A DNA stretch of 8,889 nt from Sporomusaceae bacterium (GTDB lineage Bacteria > Bacillota > Negativicutes > DSM-13327). The notes under the pieces were generated by a model, which was given only the letters and a program-made list of their open reading frames with translations, was not told where the DNA came from and made no database searches. Each line of letters opens with the position of its first letter. The first letter of the stretch is position 1. The translations under genes were made by a program, and so were the position numbers. Below, piece after piece: positions 6,764 through 8,889 of this stretch. Location of the stretch: the NCBI GenBank assembly GCA_027492445.1, contig JAPUES010000192.1, positions 1 through 8,889 of the forward strand, written 5' to 3'.

Positions 6764-7726
6764 TCAACAATGTACAGAAATGATCTTTTGTAGTCGATTT
6801 TGGGCTTTCTCTTTCAACTTTGGCTCAGTACGCCACCTTCTAGGATGAGAGTACCAATCATCATCATCAGAGGCCACCACCAATTTGTTTTGAAAAGGTT
6901 TTACCCAATTCATCAATTGCATTACCTCTTTTGTAAAGACTTCTTTTACAAAACCCATAATAATAAAATCTGATTGACGGCACTTTTCTTGAAAATCTTC
7001 TTGGTTTGTTACAATATTCGTTTGCAACAATGCTTTATTTGCACCAAGCAGCAATTTTACTTTATTATGATCATCTTCCGCACAAGTCCCCTTAGGATTA
7101 ACAATATTTGATATATTGATAATCTCCACTCGGCAGCAAGGAGCCCCCTTCTTCGAATACCCACCTCGGATGACTTCAATCACATTTTGCATGGTCATAT
7201 CAGGATAGTCTTCCCCACTGAAAACATTTGATGTCCCTTGCCCGTTTTGGAAATCGTCCCATCCAGCTATATTTTTTAGTTTAAAAGAGCCAGGATTTGT
7301 CATGAAGATAGTTGCTGTATGTAAGGGTTCTCCAAGAACAAAATTAGCACTTTTTCTTAGCAAAAATATATCATTGCCATTCATCACTCTGTACATCTCA
7401 GACTCTACCTGTTCTGGGTACTTTCTCTGTGAGCTGAGTTTACTTCCGCAACCATCTTTTACTTTAATGTTGCCATATGAACAGGATGCTTTTACAACTA
7501 GGTTGTTATTATTTTCCAAGTATTCATGATAACGCCTACACAGCCTGAGACAACTTTTAATGGTGCTTGGAAACAACTCACTTTTCCATAAAGAATCTTC
7601 TGCGTATTCATCTCCTTTTGTATACTCAATTCCACGCGATTTCATTATATTTATTCTACTCATATCATCTTTGATTGATTTCTCGCTTAAGCCTAAGTTT
7701 CTAAGGTATTCTTGAAATTTCTTCAA
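6764..7726 (-). CDS. Protein with integrase-like SAM domain and DUF1643-like domain
   Basis: This 320-residue protein has no established function. Residues 1-72 resemble the N-terminal SAM-like core-binding domain of tyrosine recombinases (helix, then LGLSEKSIKDD, then a second pair of helices near STIKSCLRLCRRYHEYL at 54-70). The recombinase catalytic domain with its R-H-R-Y residues is absent. Residues about 131-300 fit the pattern of DUF1643: TNPGS (143-147) for the LNPS motif, DMT (176-178), NISN (204-207) for the NLF motif, a hydrophobic SDFIIMGFV strand (252-260) and HPRRW (294-298). Several cysteines (58, 63, 82, 93, 197, 198, 215, 249, 320) are scattered and do not form an obvious zinc site. 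The start is TTG, preceded by GAGGG at six bases; it overlaps the TGA of the interrupted upstream frame, so the two were probably coupled. No signal peptide or membrane segment is seen, so it is likely cytoplasmic. Domain assignments are from recalled motifs, not a search. Confidence 0.8.
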   Translation of the reverse strand: MKKFQEYLRNLGLSEKSIKDDMSRINIMKSRGIEYTKGDEYAEDSLWKSELFPSTIKSCLRLCRRYHEYLENNNNLVVKASCSYGNIKVKDGCGSKLSSQRKYPEQVESEMYRVMNGNDIFLLRKSANFVLGEPLHTATIFMTNPGSFKLKNIAGWDDFQNGQGTSNVFSGEDYPDMTMQNVIEVIRGGYSKKGAPCCRVEIINISNIVNPKGTCAEDDHNKVKLLLGANKALLQTNIVTNQEDFQEKCRQSDFIIMGFVKEVFTKEVMQLMNWVKPFQNKLVVASDDDDWYSHPRRWRTEPKLKEKAQNRLQKIISVHC

Positions 7727-7875
7727 TGTAATCCCTCGCTTATCTTATATTGCAATGGAATTTTTGCTAATGTTTTAACGTTCTCACTTAGCTGAATAAT
7801 AATAGCAGACTTACTATCTATCTCTGTAATAAACCGTCCAGTATTGCATATTGCTAACCGATCGTCTTAGTTCAC
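7723..7875 (-). pseudogene. 50-codon frame with TAA at codon 3, upstream of the 320-residue gene
   Basis: A GTG at 7873-7875 is preceded by a perfect AGGAGG (7884-7889) at eight bases, the best ribosome binding site in this part of the window. The frame reads GTG AAC TAA and then stays open for 47 codons, starting DDRLAICNTGRF and ending LQYKISEGLH. Its TGA (7723-7725) overlaps the TTG start of the next gene, as in coupled operon genes. The site overlaps the stop of the 66-residue gene. One base change at the TAA (to CAA, AAA or GAA) would give a complete 50-residue protein. It may be a recently inactivated gene, a sequencing error, a readthrough case, or a start-stop element that feeds ribosomes to the TTG start. 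No homologue is recognised. Confidence 0.55.
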
Positions 7876-7887
7876 TGTTTTATCCTC

Positions 7888-8088
7888 CTATTTACCGTTA
7901 GGGGATGTGGGTGATTCAATGATTAGACTCTCATCTATGCGGGAATCCTCTTCCTCTTCGTTCTCCAGAAACTCCTTATGCAGCCAATAGTCATTATGAA
8001 CCGTTTTACCGTTCTTATCTATTGTTAGCCCTTCACTACTCTTATGCTGTCCGGCCCCAGACCATTTAAGTTGTATTACAGCTACCAT
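7888..8088 (-). CDS. Small acidic protein of unknown function (66 residues)
   Basis: I do not recognise this gene. The frame is open back to an ATG at 8160 (90 residues), but the start at 8088 is preferred because GGAGGTG (8093-8099) lies just before it with a normal spacer, while no good site precedes the ATG at 8160. The protein begins MVAVIQLKWSGAGQHKSSEG, which suggests a short beta strand, and ends in a strongly acidic tail with ENEEEEDSRIDESL. No membrane segment, signal peptide or metal site is seen. Its TAG stop overlaps the ribosome binding site of the next frame, so it belongs to one operon with the interrupted 50-codon frame and the 320-residue gene. An acidic tail of this kind may mediate protein binding or mimic DNA charge, but that is only a guess. 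Confidence 0.6.
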   Translation of the reverse strand: MVAVIQLKWSGAGQHKSSEGLTIDKNGKTVHNDYWLHKEFLENEEEEDSRIDESLIIESPTSPNGK

Positions 8089-8160
8089 TTGACACCTCCG
8101 TTGGTTATTTCTATCCTTCGAAAAGGGATTGACTACCTTGTTAACCCATTGTTCATCCAT

Positions 8161-8579
8161 AAAATTACACTCAGGTTAGTACCTTCCTATTATCATCTGA
8201 ATCGCTCGTCCTTTACACACAATGTATAAATTATTCTCTAAATTAAGTATTCTCCTAGTGGCTACAAAAGTCAAGGCTGATTTTGGGGGTAGGCTGGAAG
8301 GAACTTGCCCTAGGGCTACCCCTATGTCTTAGACTAACTGTGCTCACTAACAAGGGTTCCGCTCAATCGCCTTAGAGTCTATACATATCTCAAGCCGTTC
8401 TATAAGTGTACAAATATGGCTTTGGTAGTGGTGAAAGACATTCTTAGTTTTCGGCGATTTGCGCTGCGAGCTTATTATTAGGTCACTAGAGGCTACCTCT
8501 ACCTACTTAGTCATTCTTCTTAAATTACAGTAAGTCATTAGATATCATCCACGAATACTAAGCCAGTTCGACAAGTTAC
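8161..8579. other. Region of about 420 bp without a convincing gene; possible structured RNA
   Basis: Neither strand holds an open frame with a start and a ribosome binding site of useful length. The longest stretches break after about 30 codons. The middle part has more G and C than its neighbours and several paired segments: AATCGCC (8365-8371) with GGCGATT (8453-8459), extended by CGC/GCG at 8360-8362 and 8461-8463; nested AAGCC/GGCTT (8392-8396, 8418-8422); hairpin TAGAGG-CTA-CCTCTA (8487-8501); and GGGGTAG/CTACCCC (8286-8292, 8316-8322). A motif TAG(N)GGCTAC occurs at 8256, 8311 (one base shorter) and 8487. It matches no riboswitch, 6S, SRP, RNase P or tmRNA signature I know. Pairings of this size are partly expected by chance in 420 bases. 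Confidence 0.3.
8246..8274 (-). promoter_or_regulatory. Possible promoter for the small-protein operon
   Basis: On the minus strand, TTGACT (8269-8274) and AATACT (8246-8251) are 17 bases apart. The first matches the -35 consensus at five of six positions and the second the -10 at four of six. The start point near 8239 would leave about 150 nt before the preferred start of the 66-residue gene. It is the best candidate upstream of that operon but is not strong. Confidence 0.35.
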
Positions 8580-8629
8580 CAAGGGACGGAGTTGTTGACA
8601 CCATCAAATGTCAATAACTCCGTCCCTTG
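8580..8629. repeat. REP-like palindrome with 21-bp arms
   Basis: Arms 8580-8600 and 8609-8629 are inverse copies with one difference that still allows a G-U pair, around an eight-base loop (CCATCAAA). The outer half of each arm is CAAGGGACGGAGTT. Four further pairs (TTAC with GTAA) can form beyond a single-base bulge. There is no T tract on either side, so it is not an ordinary terminator. GGGAC-tipped palindromes of this type are scattered in many anaerobic Bacillota genomes and resemble REP elements mobilised by Y1-family (RAYT) transposases; that link is an inference, and no transposase is present here. Confidence 0.75.
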
Positions 8630-8651
8630 TAAGAATACGTCCCTTGTAAGA
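8621..8651. repeat. Tandem duplication of the palindrome's outer end
   Basis: CGTCCCTTGTAAGA occurs at 8621-8634 and again at 8638-8651, a 17-base offset. The first copy is the distal end of the 21-bp palindrome arm plus flank, so the second looks like a partial duplication or a remnant of an adjacent element. Confidence 0.65.
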
Positions 8652-8729
8652 TATTCTATTATGCTATCATTAATTTCAATATAAAGAGAGTCTGCCAATG
8701 TCGTGCAAAATATCCTCAATACTTTAAAA

Positions 8730-8775
8730 GGACAGGAAAATTAGTTTGTCCCCTATTGTCATTCACAAGGGACAA
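8730..8775. repeat. Degenerate GGGACAA-type inverted repeats
   Basis: GGACA (8730-8734) pairs with TGTCC (8748-8752), and TTGTCCC (8746-8752) alternatively pairs with GGGACAA (8769-8775). These share the GGGAC core of the palindrome at 8580-8629 and look like decayed members of the same class. Together they form a cluster between the tRNA terminator and the unexplained region. Confidence 0.5.
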
Positions 8776-8783
8776 CTTAACAT

Positions 8784-8814
8784 AAGAAAAGGGTCTGCAT
8801 CTCTGCAAACCCTT
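8784..8814 (-). terminator. Rho-independent terminator of tRNA-Ala
   Basis: On the minus strand, an 11-pair stem (AAGGGTTTGCA with TGCAGACCCTT, one G-T wobble) closes a GAGA tetraloop and is followed by TTCTTA. It begins eight bases after the CCA end of the tRNA gene, so it ends the tRNA transcript. Confidence 0.85.
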
Positions 8815-8822
8815 GAATTTAC

Positions 8823-8889
<67 letters not shown>

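Noticed and set aside
6764..7726. The 320-residue protein as an active tyrosine recombinase
   Set aside because: Only the N-terminal core-binding region resembles the family. The C-terminal part lacks the catalytic R-H-R-Y arrangement.
8281..8380. T-box or other known riboswitch in the region left of the tRNA
   Set aside because: AAGGGTTCCGCTC at 8350-8362 only vaguely recalls a T-box sequence. The diagnostic conserved elements of T-box, cobalamin, SAM, lysine or c-di-GMP riboswitches are not present.

Overview
The window looks like accessory chromosomal DNA from a low-GC member of the Bacillota, most likely an anaerobic clostridial or negativicute-type bacterium. The signs are strong AGGAGG-type ribosome binding sites, one TTG and one GTG start, sigma-A-like promoters in AT-rich spacers, T-tailed terminators, a tRNA gene with an encoded CCA, and GGGAC(A/G)-rich short palindromes. 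The lineage is an inference; no gene here fixes the genus. Every supported gene lies on the minus strand, so transcription runs from the right edge of the window to the left.

From right to left: (1) a tRNA-Ala(GGC) gene cut by the window edge, with its own terminator; (2) about 200 bp of GGGAC-type palindromes that look like REP or MITE remnants; (3) about 420 bp with no convincing gene, richer in GC than its surroundings and containing several possible long-range pairings; (4) a compact unit of three small frames: a 66-residue acidic protein, a 50-codon frame carrying a TAA at codon 3, and a 320-residue protein that begins with TTG. The last appears to join an integrase-type SAM-like DNA-binding domain to a DUF1643-like domain; (5) a hairpin terminator and an AT-rich promoter region; (6) a complete Type I restriction-modification locus in the order hsdR, hsdM, hsdS, closed by a terminator.

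The Type I system has all three subunits with intact motifs. HsdR (nuclease, DEAH translocase and EcoEI-type C-terminus, with an added DUF4145-like N-terminus) cuts and translocates DNA. HsdM methylates adenine. HsdS carries two target recognition domains and sets the sequence. hsdR has its own promoter, followed by a perfect 12-bp inverted repeat in the leader. hsdM and hsdS share a second promoter (TTGATA-17-TATATT) in the 110-bp gap after hsdR, and are coupled by a TAATG overlap. Separate promoters would let the methyltransferase be made independently of the nuclease.

The least ordinary part is the small operon between the tRNA and hsdR. Its 320-residue protein has no catalytic recombinase domain despite an integrase-like N-terminus. 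The frame just before it has an excellent ribosome binding site and overlaps the TTG start, yet is interrupted at its third codon. I could not tie this unit to a known defence system.
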